From positions 3,038,001 through 3,102,000 of the forward strand of contig NZ_JACXSS010000001.1 of assembly GCF_014850955.1 (NCBI RefSeq): a stretch of 64,000 nucleotides of DNA, written 5' to 3'. The position numbers and the translations under genes were made by a program. Shown piece after piece: positions 63,636-64,000 of this stretch (the first letter of the stretch is position 1; every line of letters begins with the position of its first letter). The notes beneath the pieces were generated by a model. It saw only the letters and a list, made by a program, of their open reading frames with translations, had not been told where the DNA came from and made no database searches. This DNA comes from Methylomonas albis. GTDB taxonomy: Bacteria > Pseudomonadota > Gammaproteobacteria > Methylococcales > Methylomonadaceae.

Positions 63636-63837
63636 TCGCGAGCCTGGACAGCCTTGCGCGCAGACCAAAAGGCCATTCGCGCGCGGCCAATTGCTGCAAA
63701 CGATTGACGGGGCTGTTGAATGCTTCAATCGTTCGGGCAGAGACGCCTCTGCGGCGACATTCAGGAGAACCTTGTCGAAGCATAAGCCGCGTTTCGACAG
63801 GCGGACGGCCATTAAACCTTCACCAAGCCGGATCAAT
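63592..63837. repeat. Second copy of the 64-bp repeat array and its flank
   Basis: Two units begin at 63592 and 63656 (64-bp interval) and align with the units at 57179-58714. The first is the closest match to the unit at 57243 (AAAATGC, CTCGCGAA, TGCCTTAATCGC, GCCTG). The same flank follows: CTGCAAACGATT at 63694-63705, a TTTCGAC block and CCGGATCAAT at 63828-63837. This copy has no insertion. Confidence 0.65.
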
Positions 63838-63914
63838 AGTGGGGGCAATCGCATTGTCAACGACAGCGGAGTGCTTACACCGATTTAGGCGAGCAGCTTG
63901 GATCGAAAAACGGC

Positions 63915-64000
63915 TTATTCAGCCATCAAACCTGCAATTTGGGCTTTCGCGTTACATTGGCTGATGGCCTCGGCCACCTGAGACGCCGTGAGCTTGTGCT
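63915..64000 (-). CDS. C-terminal end of an unidentified protein (continues past the window)
   Basis: Reading inward from the right edge, the minus strand encodes HKLTASQVAEAISQCNAKAQ and IAGLMAE, then TAA (63917-63915). The helical, Ala/Gln-rich text and codon use look like a real gene end rather than a chance frame, but only 28 codons are visible, so no family can be assigned. Confidence 0.35.
   Translation of the reverse strand, partial: HKLTASQVAEAISQCNAKAQIAGLMAE

Noticed and set aside
57179..63720. CRISPR array as an explanation of the 64-65-bp periodicity
   Set aside because: The whole unit is repeated, rather than a short exact repeat with unique spacers; units are diverged, and no cas gene is present.
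1..64000. tRNA or rRNA genes
   Set aside because: I saw no cloverleaf-type sequence with TTCGA arm and CCA end, and no rRNA-like block, though this was read by eye without a scanner.

Overview
The window looks like the chromosome of a gammaproteobacterial (type I) methanotroph close to Methylomonas. This is an inference from gene content: a formate-tetrahydrofolate ligase beside ribose-5-phosphate isomerase, bacteriohemerythrin, a VPLP-type PEP-CTERM surface protein, and UvrA, RecN and SSB of gammaproteobacterial type. No 16S rRNA or methane monooxygenase gene lies in the window, so the genus is not proven. Most of the sequence is ordinary, densely packed chromosome. Two stretches, about 19.4-29.4 kb and 53.8-64 kb, are accessory and repeat-rich.

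Layout. 1-3.8 kb: metabolism (ilvA cut by the window edge, rpiA, fhs). 3.9-15.8 kb: chemosensory genes. They comprise a nitrate-sensor-type MCP with a live and a dead bacteriohemerythrin, then a minus-strand operon (MCP, cheY, STAS, cheA, MCP, cheW) divergent from cheR-cheD-cheB. Together these form a full signalling circuit of receptors, kinase, response regulator and adaptation enzymes, without a recognisable cheZ. 15.8-19.3 kb: a two-gene sugar operon (GH3 beta-glucosidase, FucP-type permease). 19.3-22.1 kb: remnants of integron-like cassettes (one complete and one truncated attC-like site, two broken ORFs) next to an overlapping protein phosphatase/HipA-PI-kinase-like pair. 22.2-27.8 kb: a self-contained accessory Hsp70 operon (TPR protein, J-like protein, GrpE, Hsp70, zinc-ribbon protein). 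27.8-29.2 kb: a gene graveyard with a decayed 21-bp minisatellite, a long hairpin and an IS3 remnant.

29.2-46.9 kb is mostly housekeeping: an AAA ATPase with an Fe-S oxidoreductase, an Mla/Pqi-type lipid ABC transporter operon (permease, ATPase, MCE protein, lipoprotein), ssb, a YajR-like MFS transporter, uvrA, nadK-recN, and an EamA transporter behind a structured leader. 47.1-49.6 kb: an IS5-family element ends 2 bp beyond the stop-codon side of an MCP that carries a CxxCH haem motif. 49.9-53.8 kb: a DUF2339/DUF3999 membrane pair. 53.8-64 kb: a MITE-like inverted repeat, a large T5SS/PEP-CTERM repeat protein, an array of 64-65-bp repeats split by an IS256-family element with an 8-bp target duplication, a hybrid sensor kinase behind a frameshifted small gene, a SphA/MetA-like outer-membrane protein, and a second copy of the 64-bp repeat array.

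The most unusual signals are: the 64-bp repeat family at two loci, where subtracting the IS restores the exact period; the attC-like site with a truncated neighbour; cheR, which has no ATG/GTG/TTG in front of its conserved N-terminus and probably starts at ATT; the accessory Hsp70 operon whose J protein lacks HPD; and the leader of the EamA transporter gene. All functional statements are from sequence reading only; no database search was run.
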